The notes under the pieces: model-generated
Told to the model about the DNA's origin: nothing
Database searches by the model: none
What the model saw: the letters and a program-made list of their open reading frames with translations, nothing else
From: Acanthopleuribacter pedis
Lineage (GTDB): Bacteria; Acidobacteriota; Holophagae; Acanthopleuribacterales; Acanthopleuribacteraceae
Direction of reading: 5' to 3'
Assembly (NCBI RefSeq): GCF_017377855.1
Contig: NZ_JAFREP010000005.1
Location: 398,604 to 462,603, forward strand
Length of the DNA stretch: 64,000 bases
Part shown: positions 37,299-47,436 of the stretch, one piece after another
Layout: each line of letters opens with the position of its first letter
How positions within the stretch are numbered: position 1 is the first letter of the stretch
Program-made: the position numbers and the translations under genes

Positions 37299-38327
37299 TC
37301 AGTCGGCTTGCGCGGCGGCCTGATCGCGGGCCCGCTTGAGGGCGAGGCGATCAGCGAGGACTTTTTCGGTATTGTAACCCTTGATACTCAAAAGGTAATG
37401 CTTAACCGCGATTTCAATTAAATTTTCCAAACTGCGGCCGGGCGCCACGGACAACCGCATCAGCGGACGCGCCACATCGAGGATGCGCATCGACTCGATT
37501 TCGGGAAAACAACTTTTGACCGTGTTAGGTGTAAAAGTCTCTAAATAAAGGATTAGTTCGATGGGGTGTTTGTCCAGAACGCTGGAGATGCCGTAGATCT
37601 CTTTGATGTTCACAATGCCGAGACCGCGAATCTCCATATGATCTTGGATCAGCTCGTCGGCACGGCCGATCAGGGATCCTTCCGGGGTGCGGGAAACCAA
37701 AACGATGTCGTCGGCCACCAACTGGTGGCCGTGTTTGATCAGGTCCAGCGAATCGTCGCTTTTTCCAATGCCGCTTTTGCCTAAAATCAGAACGCCTAAG
37801 CCGTTGATAACGAGAAGATTGCCGTGAATATTCAGGCAAGGTGCAAGGTTCTCAACCAAAATGCGGCCTAGGCGTACGATGATGTCGATGTCGTTGCATT
37901 GCGAGGCCAACACGGGAATACCCGCGGCCGCACAGCATTGAACGAGAGAGGCGTGTAACGGCAATCCGTAACTGACCAGCAGCGCGCCCGGCTCCCGGTC
38001 CAGTACTGTTTGGAGTCGCGACGCCTCCAGGTTTTGCCCTTGTTCCGTGAGGTAGGCGTGTTCCGCGCGACCGACGAGAAACAAACTGTGGGGTTCCAGA
38101 TCGTGGCAATACCCACAGAGTGCCAGCCCAAGTCGTTGAATGACGGGCGAGCGTATTTCCCGATTTAGGTCGCCGAGTTCCCCCATTTGGACCAAATCGA
38201 GATGGTCCTCGGCTTCCAGCAGCTCCTTAACGGTTAACGATTGGCGGCAGCGACGGCCGCGTTCTTCAATCGAATCCGAAAGGATTTGCCAGTAATCTCC
38301 GTCGGGGGCGCGGTCCGCTTCGGACAT
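37299..38327 (-). CDS. hprK: HPr kinase/phosphorylase
   Basis: 342 residues. The N-terminal domain is at about 28-160. The C-terminal kinase domain has the P-loop LGKSGIGKSDDSLDLI and the family signature MEIRGLGIVNIKEIYG. It phosphorylates a serine of HPr-type proteins. Neither HPr nor a PTS enzyme gene is in the window, so in this organism it may be regulatory only. It lies 13 bp after hpf, at the end of the rpoN cluster. Confidence 0.93.
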   Translation of the reverse strand: MSEADRAPDGDYWQILSDSIEERGRRCRQSLTVKELLEAEDHLDLVQMGELGDLNREIRSPVIQRLGLALCGYCHDLEPHSLFLVGRAEHAYLTEQGQNLEASRLQTVLDREPGALLVSYGLPLHASLVQCCAAAGIPVLASQCNDIDIIVRLGRILVENLAPCLNIHGNLLVINGLGVLILGKSGIGKSDDSLDLIKHGHQLVADDIVLVSRTPEGSLIGRADELIQDHMEIRGLGIVNIKEIYGISSVLDKHPIELILYLETFTPNTVKSCFPEIESMRILDVARPLMRLSVAPGRSLENLIEIAVKHYLLSIKGYNTEKVLADRLALKRARDQAAAQAD

Positions 38328-38340
38328 CGGGCACCGTCGG

Positions 38341-38886
38341 CTAGGCGTCCGGCTCGATGTAGCCGATGTTGCCGTCGTTGCGACGGTAAACCACGTTGAC
38401 GCGATCCGTTTCGTGATTGCGGAAGATGATGAACTCCTGGTCGAGTTTGGTGAGCTCGTCCACTGCTTCGTCGAGGCTCATGGGTTTCACCACCGAGTTG
38501 TCGGTGCGGATAATCTTGAGCTCAGCTTCTCCGGCGGTTTCCTCTTCGCGGTCCGGCGGTGTGATGACGTGGTGACGGATCGATTCCGTGGTGTTGCGTT
38601 TCAGCGTGGTTTTCTTCTCTTTGAATTTCTTCACTTGGGTTTCGAGTTTCTCGACCGCGCGGTCAATCGAACCGAACATGTCGCTGGTTTCTTCCGTGCA
38701 GTGGAAGGCACGTTTTTTGGACAGAAACTTGACCTCGGCTTTTTGCCGATACTTTTCCACAGAGAGGACCACGGTAACATCTTGGATGTCGTCTAGGTGC
38801 TTGGCCAATCGCTCGAGTTTTCCTTTGGTAAAGGTTCGAATCCGATCAGTGATATCGACTCCGCGTCCTGTGAAATCTATTCTCAT
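38341..38886 (-). CDS. hpf: Long-form ribosome hibernation promoting factor
   Basis: 181 residues: an N-terminal S30AE domain (about 1-100; MRIDFTGRGVDITDRIRTF, RAVEKLETQVKK) and a C-terminal dimerisation domain (about 125-178; VVKPMSLDEAVDEL, FIIFRNHETDRVNVVYRR). The long form pairs 70S ribosomes into inactive 100S dimers. It is 16 bp after rpoN, as in many bacteria. Confidence 0.93.
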   Translation of the reverse strand: MRIDFTGRGVDITDRIRTFTKGKLERLAKHLDDIQDVTVVLSVEKYRQKAEVKFLSKKRAFHCTEETSDMFGSIDRAVEKLETQVKKFKEKKTTLKRNTTESIRHHVITPPDREEETAGEAELKIIRTDNSVVKPMSLDEAVDELTKLDQEFIIFRNHETDRVNVVYRRNDGNIGYIEPDA

Positions 38887-38902
38887 AGCGCCTCCTATTG
38901 GA

Positions 38903-40333
38903 TCAGATCTTCTTTCTGCGTTTGGAAGAGGAGGGGATCCCCAACTCTTCGCGGTACTTAGCTACGGTACGCCTGGCGATTTGAATGCCCTCGCGGGTGA
39001 GGATCTTAACAATCGTGGCGTCACTGTAAGGTTTGGCCGGCGATTCCTCGCTACACAGCTTGCGGATCTTTTCTTTGACCGCCAATGAGGAAACGTCGTC
39101 TCCGTTGGCCGAGGCAAGACCGGAACGGAAGAAATATTTCAGTTCGAAGACCCCGCGCGGGGTATGAACGTACTTGTTGTTGACCACGCGCGACACGGTC
39201 GATTCGTGCATGCCGATATCGTCGGCAACTTCACGAAGAACCAGCGGCTTCATGTGCTCGACGCCTTTGTCGAAGAAATCGCGCTGGTGGCGGACGAGCG
39301 ATTCGGCCACCTTGTAGATGGTGCGGTTGCGTTGGTCCAAGCTACGGATCAACCACATGGCCGATTTGAATTTGTCTTTAATGTAATCGGAGGCTTCTTT
39401 GTCGTTGCCTTTGGTTTGCTCCAGGATTTTGGGGTAATGGGCCGAAACCCGCAGGCGCGGCGTGCCCTCGTCGTTGAGCTGGATGACGTACTCGTCATCG
39501 ACCTTGACGATGTAGACATCGGGCTGAATGTACTGGGGCGGCAGCGGGGCAAAAGCGCGACCCGGCTCGGGATCGAACTCTTTAATTGCTTCCAGGTACT
39601 CCTTCAGCGTTTCCTTGTCGATGTCGTAGATCTGCATGATCTCTTTGTATTTCTGTTTGTAAATCAGGTCGAAGTGGTCCAGCAGCAGGGCTTCTAATTC
39701 GGTGCCGCTCCATTCGGAGTAGGCCAACTGGATTTCGAGGCATTCGCGCAGGTTGCGCGCACCGACGCCGAGGGGGTCAAATTCGCGAATTGCTTTCCAA
39801 ACCTCGGTCACTTCTTCTTCTTGCCAATCGCCAAGTTCGGCGATTTCGGACAACTCGGCGACCAAACGGCCCGCGTCGTTGATATTGCCGATAATCTCAA
39901 CGCCGATTTCAAAACCGCGTTCGTTGATCGGCAGCAGTCCGAGCTGGTGTTCCAAATGCTCGTGTAAGGTCTCCCGGGAGGAAACCATGTTTTCAAACTG
40001 GGGGTAATCACTGGGATCGCGAAACTCGCGGTCGCGGTTTTTGGGCTGGTGATCGGTGAGGTATTCCTGGAAGTAGGCGTCCATGTCGATGTTGTCGAGA
40101 TGGTTGTCCATGCCCGTGTCCGCGTTTTCGGCACCTTCCCGCTCCGCCCCGGCTTGTTCTTCTTCGCCGTGATCGCGCTGGTCTTCTAAGACAGGATTCT
40201 CCAACAATTCATTTTGAATGGTGTCGGACAATTCCAACCGCGACATCTGCAACAATTTGATTGCCTGTTGCAGACTCTGGGTCATGACCAGTTTTTGAGA
40301 AAGTTTTAACGATAAACGTTGTTCGAGTGCCAT
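38903..40333 (-). CDS. rpoN: RNA polymerase sigma-54 factor
   Basis: 476 residues. The Gln/Leu-rich activator-interacting region I is LSLKLSQKLVMTQSLQQAIK. An acidic region II follows (about 65-110), then the core-binding domain. Region III carries the helix-turn-helix (DIGMHESTVSRVVNNKYV) and, near the C-terminus, the RpoN box (ARRTVAKYREELGIPSS). It is 15 bp after lptB; gene order lptB-rpoN-hpf is conserved across Gram-negatives. The sigma-54 activator is not in the window. Confidence 0.96.
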   Translation of the reverse strand: MALEQRLSLKLSQKLVMTQSLQQAIKLLQMSRLELSDTIQNELLENPVLEDQRDHGEEEQAGAEREGAENADTGMDNHLDNIDMDAYFQEYLTDHQPKNRDREFRDPSDYPQFENMVSSRETLHEHLEHQLGLLPINERGFEIGVEIIGNINDAGRLVAELSEIAELGDWQEEEVTEVWKAIREFDPLGVGARNLRECLEIQLAYSEWSGTELEALLLDHFDLIYKQKYKEIMQIYDIDKETLKEYLEAIKEFDPEPGRAFAPLPPQYIQPDVYIVKVDDEYVIQLNDEGTPRLRVSAHYPKILEQTKGNDKEASDYIKDKFKSAMWLIRSLDQRNRTIYKVAESLVRHQRDFFDKGVEHMKPLVLREVADDIGMHESTVSRVVNNKYVHTPRGVFELKYFFRSGLASANGDDVSSLAVKEKIRKLCSEESPAKPYSDATIVKILTREGIQIARRTVAKYREELGIPSSSKRRKKI

Positions 40334-40348
40334 CGTCGCTCCCGATAG

Positions 40349-41080
40349 TTAATCAAGCGTGAATCCATCACCAAGATAGGTTTTCCGTACTAGCTCGTCT
40401 TGAGCTAACATCTCCGGGGAGCCCTCCTTCAGAATGACACCTTCGCTTAAAACGTAGACGCGTTGGGTGATTTTCAGGGTCTCTCTCGCGCTGTGGTCGG
40501 TGATCAGGACACCGATGTTTCTAGCTCGTAGCTTTTCAATGATCAATTGTATATCCCCGACTACTTTGGGGTCAATCCCTGCAAAGGGCTCGTCGAGCAG
40601 GATAAACGATGGGTTATTCGTCAGTGCTCTCGCGATTTCCACCCGACGTCGCTCGCCGCCGCTCAGCGCGTAGCCGACACTGCGGCGAATATGCTCCACA
40701 TTAAAGTCCAGCAGGAGCTGTTCCATGCGCTCGACCCGTTCGGAAGAGGTTAAATCCAAAAGCTCTAGCGTGGCTAACAGGTTCTCTTCAACCGTCATGC
40801 GTCGGAAGATGCTGGCTTCCTGGGGCAGGTAGGAGACACCCTCGCGGGCGCGCTGGTACATCGGCATGTTGGTCAAATCGCGGCCGTTGAGGTGAATATT
40901 GCCCGCGTCGGGTTTGATCAAACCCACGATCATGTAAAAAGTTGTTGTCTTTCCCGCGCCGTTGGGACCGAGTAATCCGACCACCTCGCCCGCGCGCACC
41001 GTTAGGCTGATGTCCTTGACCACCTCGCGGCCCTTATAAGACTTGGCTAAATGCGTGGCTTCTAAAAGGGATTCGGTCAT
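40349..41080 (-). CDS. lptB: LPS export ABC transporter ATPase LptB
   Basis: 243 residues. Walker [19 protein letters not shown]-loop [10 protein letters not shown], signature [17 protein letters not shown], Walker [14 protein letters not shown] and the H-loop DHSARETL are all intact. It powers lipopolysaccharide extraction with LptF/LptG (not in the window). AGGAAGG precedes the ATG. It follows the LptC/A-like gene by 54 bp. Confidence 0.95.
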   Translation of the reverse strand: MTESLLEATHLAKSYKGREVVKDISLTVRAGEVVGLLGPNGAGKTTTFYMIVGLIKPDAGNIHLNGRDLTNMPMYQRAREGVSYLPQEASIFRRMTVEENLLATLELLDLTSSERVERMEQLLLDFNVEHIRRSVGYALSGGERRRVEIARALTNNPSFILLDEPFAGIDPKVVGDIQLIIEKLRARNIGVLITDHSARETLKITQRVYVLSEGVILKEGSPEMLAQDELVRKTYLGDGFTLD

Positions 41081-41134
41081 CCAACCTTCCTAATCCAACT
41101 CAGCGGTACCGGTGCGCCGAGAATGGACTTTAAC

Positions 41135-43081
41135 TTAGTTTTGAGAATTTTCAACGATTTTAGAGTTTATGCGTGTGGTTCCCGGACCGGACCGCATCGT
41201 AGCATCCTTTAAGTTGTAGGTCAATTCTGGGCCCACGAATTCACCCGAGGGGTGATTGAAGACAACATCTTTATTGTTTCCAAGGAATTGGAGGGTGTCC
41301 TCCGCGCGCGTGTAAATCATGGTCTCGCTCTGCCCACTCACCGGGCTCGCTTTGCCTTCTTTATCCGTTACGCTGCCCTGGAACAAAACATCGCCGGTTG
41401 CCGTCAAGCGTTCGACCACCTGCTGGTCATTCTCTTTCTTGACCTCTACTTCCATCAGATCGCAGCTCAGTTTCCCCCGACCCGGCAGCACGGCCTCGGT
41501 GACATTCTGGAACACGAGCAGGCCCGTACCTTGGGACAGCTTCATGGTTTTGGCTTCCAATTGGAACAGGCCCTCTTCCGTCTGGAGATTGAGACTCACG
41601 CGGTCGTCCGTTTCCAATTCAAACAGGTCCTCGTCGATTTTGCGCAAATTGATTTCCGGGGCCTTAATCGTGTGTTCCTCGTGCTGGAGCTTGGCCGGGT
41701 TACCGGTGATTTTAAAGGTGTGGCTCGGTAGCTTTAGTTCCAATTGGTCGCCCCAGCAACGGGTTGGCGTCGGTTCCGAGAGGCGGTAGGTGATGGTGAC
41801 AAACCGGAAGGCGAAAATCTCGCGCTCTTCCTGGTCCCAATTGGTCAACAAAATACGGTCGCCGTAGATGCTGATATCCTCGTCCTTGTCCAAGAGTTCG
41901 CTGCCGGAACTGAAAATAATGTTGCGTTCGCGGTGAGAAATACGCAATTCCCCGGCTTTACCGGCCTGGCCGCCGTAGGTGAAGGTCGGGTTGCCGGTGA
42001 TAAAGGTATTCACCGCGCGGCCCGCTTCAAATTGGGTTTCGAGGCCTTTTTCGCCCACCAGGTGGAGGGTGGCCGGCGTATCCCGTTGGGCGTTAAGGGT
42101 GAGGGGGTCGTCGCTGGTGAGTTTGCTGGGGAGCGAGCCGTCTAGGGTTAAGGTGAGTGCCCCGGTGTCGGCGTTCATCCTGTAGCCGTCTTCCGCGGCC
42201 ATATCAAACCTGGCCTGGGCGCCGGTGCGTATATCGCGCAGCAAACGCCCGTTTTCATCGAAACGAATATCCAGGCGCGGCGATTGCAACGCGCCTTGGT
42301 TCCACTGGAAACGACCGGGTTCACCGATCACGGTGGCTTGTTCCATGATGATGTTGTGGTTCTTGCGGGTGCGGAACGAAAATTCGATGGTTTCAGATTG
42401 TAACTTGGCCAAATTGCCCGCTTCATCAACGCAATCGACCACGCCGCGCTGGATGATACCCCGTGCTTTGCTTTGGTCCAGTTTGAGGTGTTCCGCTTCA
42501 ATGGAAACAGCACCCTGGTCGCCCCGGCTCACGTCAAACTTCACCGCATTTTGTAATTCCACAAAGGCGTAGGGTTGATAGCGCAAGCCTTTGCATGTAC
42601 CCCGTGATTCGCCCAAAAAGAAGGCGACCTCGGCGTCGCTGGTGTAGGTGCCGTCGGGGTGAGCAACCACGGGACCGGGTGTCTCCAGGCGCAAGCCGTC
42701 GCTTTCGGCCAAAATCACCACACTGCCCTTGGCCGCTTCAAGGACCTGGGACTTGTCTTTGTTGTTGCGGTACCGGTCCGCTTTGATATGGTACCTGCGC
42801 CCGTTTTCCGTGGCTTCCAGTTCTAGGCCGCCTTCCAGCTCCAATTGGTCCTCGCCGATGAGGGTGACCTGCGACGAGGTACCGGATTGGATCAGGTTGC
42901 CTTCCGCGTCAAAGGCGGCGTGGCGCACGTCGCGTCCGCGCAGACCTTGGGGGAGGTCGGCTTTGCTGGGATCCGTTTTTTCAATCGGGACCGTTTCTGT
43001 TTTCGTCGACAAATAGACGAAATAACCACAGATGACGATCATGAGGAAGATCAGTCCCCGACTGAGCCATTTTTTGATCAT
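41135..43081 (-). CDS. Long LptC/LptA (OstA)-like LPS transport protein
   Basis: 648 residues. One N-terminal membrane anchor (LIFLMIVICGYFVYL, residues 10-25) is as in LptC. A long run of OstA-like beta-jellyroll sequence follows, with repeated patterns such as YTSDAEVAFFLGES, ISIYGDRILLTNW, and a C-terminal LptA-like stretch (GQSETMIYTRAEDTLQFLG...VVFNHPSGEFVGPELTYNL in outline). LptC is about 190 and LptA about 185 residues, so this one gene stands in the place of both, with extra jellyroll modules. It would form the periplasmic LPS bridge beginning at the inner membrane. It sits directly upstream of lptB. Confidence 0.75.
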   Translation of the reverse strand: MIKKWLSRGLIFLMIVICGYFVYLSTKTETVPIEKTDPSKADLPQGLRGRDVRHAAFDAEGNLIQSGTSSQVTLIGEDQLELEGGLELEATENGRRYHIKADRYRNNKDKSQVLEAAKGSVVILAESDGLRLETPGPVVAHPDGTYTSDAEVAFFLGESRGTCKGLRYQPYAFVELQNAVKFDVSRGDQGAVSIEAEHLKLDQSKARGIIQRGVVDCVDEAGNLAKLQSETIEFSFRTRKNHNIIMEQATVIGEPGRFQWNQGALQSPRLDIRFDENGRLLRDIRTGAQARFDMAAEDGYRMNADTGALTLTLDGSLPSKLTSDDPLTLNAQRDTPATLHLVGEKGLETQFEAGRAVNTFITGNPTFTYGGQAGKAGELRISHRERNIIFSSGSELLDKDEDISIYGDRILLTNWDQEEREIFAFRFVTITYRLSEPTPTRCWGDQLELKLPSHTFKITGNPAKLQHEEHTIKAPEINLRKIDEDLFELETDDRVSLNLQTEEGLFQLEAKTMKLSQGTGLLVFQNVTEAVLPGRGKLSCDLMEVEVKKENDQQVVERLTATGDVLFQGSVTDKEGKASPVSGQSETMIYTRAEDTLQFLGNNKDVVFNHPSGEFVGPELTYNLKDATMRSGPGTTRINSKIVENSQN

Positions 43082-43135
43082 GAAGCGGGTTCCTGTTGCG
43101 CGAACAGCGGGCGCGGACGCTGCCGCGCACGCTGT

Positions 43136-44815
43136 TTAGTTTTCCGAGGGACGCATTTCGATGATCTGTACTTGATAATCATCGCGGAAAGGCGTCAAAG
43201 AATACACCAAATCGACTGAATCGAACCGTTCAAATTCAAAATTCAAGTCGTTGGGATGGTAGAAGGTGCATTTTCTTGCGACGTGGCCGTCGCTGGCCTC
43301 GAAGTGGAACCAAGGGCCTTTGCGTACGGGTTCGGATTCCAAAATGAGGCCGCCGGTCATGAAGGTGGGCATTTGGTTGCCGATACCGAAGGGTTCCATT
43401 TTGGAGATGGTGGAAAACAGTTTGCGATCCAGGTCTTGCCATTCGACGACCGCATCCACGAAAAACACCAGTTTGCAGGCATCGTTGCGGCTGTCGATGA
43501 GTTCGTTCATGCGTTCGCGGAATTGCGGGATATTGGTGACAGGAAGCGAGACGCCGGCGGCCTCGGGGTGCCCGCCGTAGCTATTGAGCAGCGAGGCGAT
43601 GCCGTCGAGCGGTTCCAGGATGTTGAGACCGGGAATGCTGCGAATGGAACCGTGCGCCTCGTTGTGGTCAAAAGAGAGCACGCAGGTGGGGCGGCCGTAA
43701 CGGCGCAGGATTTTACAGGCCATGATGCCGAGAATGCCGCGGTGCCAGTGACGTCCGGCAACCACGATAAATGAGGGGATTTTGTTGCGGTACATGTGAC
43801 GCAGTTGGCGGTTGATCTTCTGTTCCAACTCGCGTTCCAGCATTTGGCGCACGGTGTTCATGCCGTCCATGATTTCGACAATCCGATGGGCTTCCTTAGG
43901 GGTGCCCGCCTTAAAAAAGGCAATCGAGGTGTCGGGATCGCCGAGACGACCGGGCGCATTGATACGCGGCGCCACCTTGAAGCTGATGTCGAGTGCGTTG
44001 GGCATGCCGCGCACACCCAGTTTGCGCAACAAACAGCGAATCGGACCTTGCTCGTCCCTTGCTAATTCACGCAAACCACTGGCGACAATCCAACGGTTTT
44101 CCTCGCGCAGGGGGACCATGTCGGCGATGGTGCCGATGGCCGCGATTTTCACGTGGCGGCCGAGGTCGACCCGGTTGGGGTAGACCTTGGCCAGGGCTTG
44201 GGCAAGCTTGAACGCGACGCCCGCGCCGCACAGTTCTTTAAAGGGATAAACCGAGCCGCGTTCCTTGGGGTTGAGGACCGCCAGGGCCGGGGGGCGTTCC
44301 GTATCCGGGGTGTGGTGATCGGTAATGATCACGTCGAGATCCAGTTGGCGCGCGTATTCCAGTTCCTCGAATGCACGGGCTCCGGTGTCCACCGTAATAA
44401 TGAGGCTGACGTTTTCTTCCTCTGCCAGCAAACGCATGCGGTTGCACTGCAGGCCGACGCCTTCGAAAAACCGGTCGGGGATGTAGTAAAACACATCGCC
44501 GCCGAGTTCTTCCAAGGCCTGGGTCAGGATGGCGATGGCGGTGACGCCGTCGGCATCGTAATCCCCATAGATACAGATGCGTTCACCCTGTTCGAGCGCG
44601 CGTTGGATGCGCGTGACGGCGATCGCCATATCGGGGATTTGGAAGGGATCGGGCGGTTGATAACTGCAGGGTTCCAGAAAATCTTCAACCGTTTGGTGTT
44701 CGAGCACCTTGCGATTAATCAGACATTTCGCGAGCAGTGGGTCGATTTGGTGGCATTCGGTGAGTTGGGTGATTTGGTCTGGATCCGGCTCCATGAGCTG
44801 CCATTCCTTTGCCAT
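43136..44815 (-). CDS. recJ: Single-stranded-DNA 5'-3' exonuclease RecJ
   Basis: 559 residues, a DHH-family exonuclease of recombination and mismatch repair. Start taken at ATG 44815, which keeps the conserved KEWQL...DPLLAKCLINR N-terminus. Catalytic motifs: YGDYDADGVTA, IITVDTG, ITDHHTPD, and INAPGRLGDPD. The DHHA1 domain has VAGRHWHRGILGIMA and GGHPEAAG; an OB-like domain ends the protein. It begins 2 bases after the accA stop, so translation is likely coupled. Confidence 0.94.
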   Translation of the reverse strand: MAKEWQLMEPDPDQITQLTECHQIDPLLAKCLINRKVLEHQTVEDFLEPCSYQPPDPFQIPDMAIAVTRIQRALEQGERICIYGDYDADGVTAIAILTQALEELGGDVFYYIPDRFFEGVGLQCNRMRLLAEEENVSLIITVDTGARAFEELEYARQLDLDVIITDHHTPDTERPPALAVLNPKERGSVYPFKELCGAGVAFKLAQALAKVYPNRVDLGRHVKIAAIGTIADMVPLREENRWIVASGLRELARDEQGPIRCLLRKLGVRGMPNALDISFKVAPRINAPGRLGDPDTSIAFFKAGTPKEAHRIVEIMDGMNTVRQMLERELEQKINRQLRHMYRNKIPSFIVVAGRHWHRGILGIMACKILRRYGRPTCVLSFDHNEAHGSIRSIPGLNILEPLDGIASLLNSYGGHPEAAGVSLPVTNIPQFRERMNELIDSRNDACKLVFFVDAVVEWQDLDRKLFSTISKMEPFGIGNQMPTFMTGGLILESEPVRKGPWFHFEASDGHVARKCTFYHPNDLNFEFERFDSVDLVYSLTPFRDDYQVQIIEMRPSEN

Positions 44816-44817
44816 CC

Positions 44818-45774
44818 TCAACCAACCTGTGCATATTTGCCCATGTTACGAAATTTGCGGTAGCGTTGATCGAGCAATTGATCAACCGGCCGCTGACGAA
44901 GATCGTCAAGCTGCTGCTGGAGGTGCCCGGCCAGATACTTGAGCATCGCGGGTGGGTCGGCGTGGGCGCCGCCCAGGGGTTCCTCGCAAATGGAATCAAC
45001 CAGGTCAAGTTTCTTCAGCTTGGAAGCGGTGAGGTGAAGGGCCTCGGCCGCCTTGGGTGCCTGTTCGGCGTCTTTCCACAGAATCGAAGCACAACCCTCG
45101 GGTGAAATGACCGAGTAAACGCTATTTTGTAGAATGCTGACGTGGTCGCCGACGCCAATGGCAAGGGCCCCGCCGGAACCGCCTTCACCGATCACATAAA
45201 TAATGATGGGGACGCGAAGGACCGCCATCTCGCGCAGGTTTAACGCAATGGCTTCGGCTTGGCCGCGTTCTTCGGCGTCAATGCCGGGGTAGGCGCCGGG
45301 TGTGTCGATGAAACAAACCACGGGTCGGTTGAATTTTTCGGCCAGTTTCATAATGCGCAGGGCTTTGCGGTAACCCTCGGGGCGCGGCATGCCGAAATTG
45401 CGGTGTAACTTTTGTTTGATGTCACGGCCTTTTTGGTGGCCGATCAAGCACACGACTTGCCCGTTGAAGGTACCGAATCCGCCCATGATCGCCGCGTCGT
45501 CGGCAAAACGACGGTCCCCGTGTAGCTCCTCAAAATCGGGACACAGGTACTGGATGTAATCGCGGGTGTAGGGTCGTTTGGGGTGGCGGGCGACTTGGCA
45601 AATCTGCCATTCGGTTAGGTTTTTGTAGATGTCCCGTTGGAGTTTGGTGAGTTTTTGGGTCTGTTTTTCTATTTCCCGATCCCGTTTCGAGGAGGGCGGT
45701 TGGGCCTTTAAACCTTCGAGCTTGGCTCTAAGCTCGACGATGGGGGCCTCTATGGTGCTGAGATCTTTACTCAT
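44818..45774 (-). CDS. accA: Acetyl-CoA carboxylase carboxyltransferase subunit alpha
   Basis: 318 residues. ATG 45774 ([19 protein letters not shown]) matches the family N-terminus and has AAGG upstream at suitable spacing. Landmarks are [60 protein letters not shown] and [13 protein letters not shown]. It transfers CO2 to acetyl-CoA for fatty acid synthesis with AccD, which is elsewhere. It is the first gene of the leftward cluster. Confidence 0.96.
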   Translation of the reverse strand: MSKDLSTIEAPIVELRAKLEGLKAQPPSSKRDREIEKQTQKLTKLQRDIYKNLTEWQICQVARHPKRPYTRDYIQYLCPDFEELHGDRRFADDAAIMGGFGTFNGQVVCLIGHQKGRDIKQKLHRNFGMPRPEGYRKALRIMKLAEKFNRPVVCFIDTPGAYPGIDAEERGQAEAIALNLREMAVLRVPIIIYVIGEGGSGGALAIGVGDHVSILQNSVYSVISPEGCASILWKDAEQAPKAAEALHLTASKLKKLDLVDSICEEPLGGAHADPPAMLKYLAGHLQQQLDDLRQRPVDQLLDQRYRKFRNMGKYAQVG

Positions 45775-46101
45775 GGCTGCCATCACCTTATTCTTTTTTT
45801 TGTCTTTGCCAGGATACATTCTCGCCCGCGCCCCCGTCAAGAAACACGGCGACCGCGTTTTCTTTCCCGCCGCCCGCCTCGGGAAGCCGGACTTGGGGTA
45901 ACATCCCTGTTGGTCGGCCTCCTCGCGCGCCCCTCCTCGAATGCCGTGCCGCCGAGGTCCATTCTCTCAAGCGCCCCTTGCGGCGGGTTTGTCCGGGATG
46001 CGTTTGATTGGTTCGGCGTGGCTTTTTCGTTCTCAAAAAACGCGGGGATCTGCTAACGTACGGCTTCGCATCATTGGCCGTGTCGCGGGTGGGAGGAAAA
46101 T
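45775..46101. other. Divergent intergenic region between accA and waaA
   Basis: 327 bp that must carry both promoters. No repeat or gene was seen; I could not identify clear promoter boxes. Confidence 0.4.
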
Positions 46102-47436
46102 TTGGGTAAGAAACAATCGGCGTCGCGCGGCGGGTTCGCATCGACCGCATGGCGTTTGGTTTATCAGGGACTGGCGAGCGCGGTTTTTGTGATTGCCCTG
46201 GTTGTTTACCCGTTGTTGCGTCTTTTTAAGCCGGCGACCGCGGCCTGGATCATCCAACGACTCCTGCCGCAACCGCTTTCCTTTCAGCCCGTTCTTTGGC
46301 TGCATGCCGTGAGCCTCGGCGAAGCCAAGCTCGCCCTCTCGCTGCTCCAGCGTTTGCCGGAAGCCGCTCGGGAACAGGTGCTCCTTACCGCCACGACCCA
46401 AACCGGTTACGACTTTTTCGCGGCGCGCGCCGCCCCGCACCAACTCCGCTACCTTCCCTGGGATCTCGCCTGGTGTTACCGGCGATTGTTTTCCGGCTGG
46501 ACCCGACCCGACGTGGTTTTGGTGGAAACCGAGATTTGGCCGAACCTGTTTTTCTCAACCCGAAAAGCGGACGCCCGTTTGTTCATTGTTAACGGTCGGC
46601 TTGGTCCCAAAACCTTGCGTTACCGCCACAACGCCCTGCTGCGCCGGGTGATGACCCATTGCACCGGTGTCGCCGCGCGCGGGAAGCTGGACGTCGCGCG
46701 CTTTGCCGCTTTCGGGTTGCCCGCCGCGCGTATGTGCGTGACCGGCAACATGAAATTTGACCTCAAAGCGCCGCCGCTCGCCAAGGCCGGTGTCCTGCAC
46801 CAATGGTTACAGCAGCCCGGCCCCTTGTTTGTGTTCGCCTCGATCAGCACCGATGAGGCCGCCATGCTGGCACCGGCCGTCTCCTTTCTTTTGCACCGCT
46901 TCCCCGAGGCCCGCGTGCTTTGGGCACCGCGACATCTCGAAGATTTACCGCAACACCTGACGGCGCTTGCGGCCGATGCGCCCCGCCCGCGCGGTTCCTT
47001 AACCGAGCAAACGGTTGCCGAGCCGCGTTTGTTGGTGCTCGATACCTTTGGTGAATTGGCGTCCTGCTACCGTTTTGCCACGCTCAGTTTAATCGGCGGC
47101 AGTTTTAACCGCCGCGGCGGCCAAAATTTTCTTGAGTCGCTTCAAGCCGGCACCCCGGCGCTGATGGGACCTTCCACGGAAAATTTTCGCCATGAGGTCG
47201 CGGAAGCGCTGGCGGTCCACGCGATTCAAATAATTCCTAGGGCGGATCTGGTCGGCGAGACCTTGGCCGGTTTGGTGCGTGATCCGGCGCGTTTGCAAGC
47301 CATGGCCACCCAGGGCATGGATTTCCTCGCCAAACACCAAGGCGCGGTCGACCGCACCCTGGCTTTCCTGGAAGCCTCCTTGCGCGAGCGACCCGCGGCG
47401 ATCCTCTTTAAGGATGAAGGCACGCCGGCGCCTTAA
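46102..47436 (+). CDS. waaA: 3-deoxy-D-manno-octulosonic acid (Kdo) transferase
   Basis: 444 residues. A TTG start has GGAGG at 6 bases. An N-terminal membrane helix (SAVFVIALVVYPLLRLF) anchors a GT-B glycosyltransferase of family GT30. The catalytic Glu is in HAVSLGEAKLA; VLVETEIWPNLF and TGNMKFDL follow. The sugar-nucleotide site includes SLIGGSFNRRGGQNFLES. It adds Kdo to the lipid A precursor, proving an LPS-type outer membrane. No gene follows on its strand. Confidence 0.95.
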   Translation: MGKKQSASRGGFASTAWRLVYQGLASAVFVIALVVYPLLRLFKPATAAWIIQRLLPQPLSFQPVLWLHAVSLGEAKLALSLLQRLPEAAREQVLLTATTQTGYDFFAARAAPHQLRYLPWDLAWCYRRLFSGWTRPDVVLVETEIWPNLFFSTRKADARLFIVNGRLGPKTLRYRHNALLRRVMTHCTGVAARGKLDVARFAAFGLPAARMCVTGNMKFDLKAPPLAKAGVLHQWLQQPGPLFVFASISTDEAAMLAPAVSFLLHRFPEARVLWAPRHLEDLPQHLTALAADAPRPRGSLTEQTVAEPRLLVLDTFGELASCYRFATLSLIGGSFNRRGGQNFLESLQAGTPALMGPSTENFRHEVAEALAVHAIQIIPRADLVGETLAGLVRDPARLQAMATQGMDFLAKHQGAVDRTLAFLEASLRERPAAILFKDEGTPAP

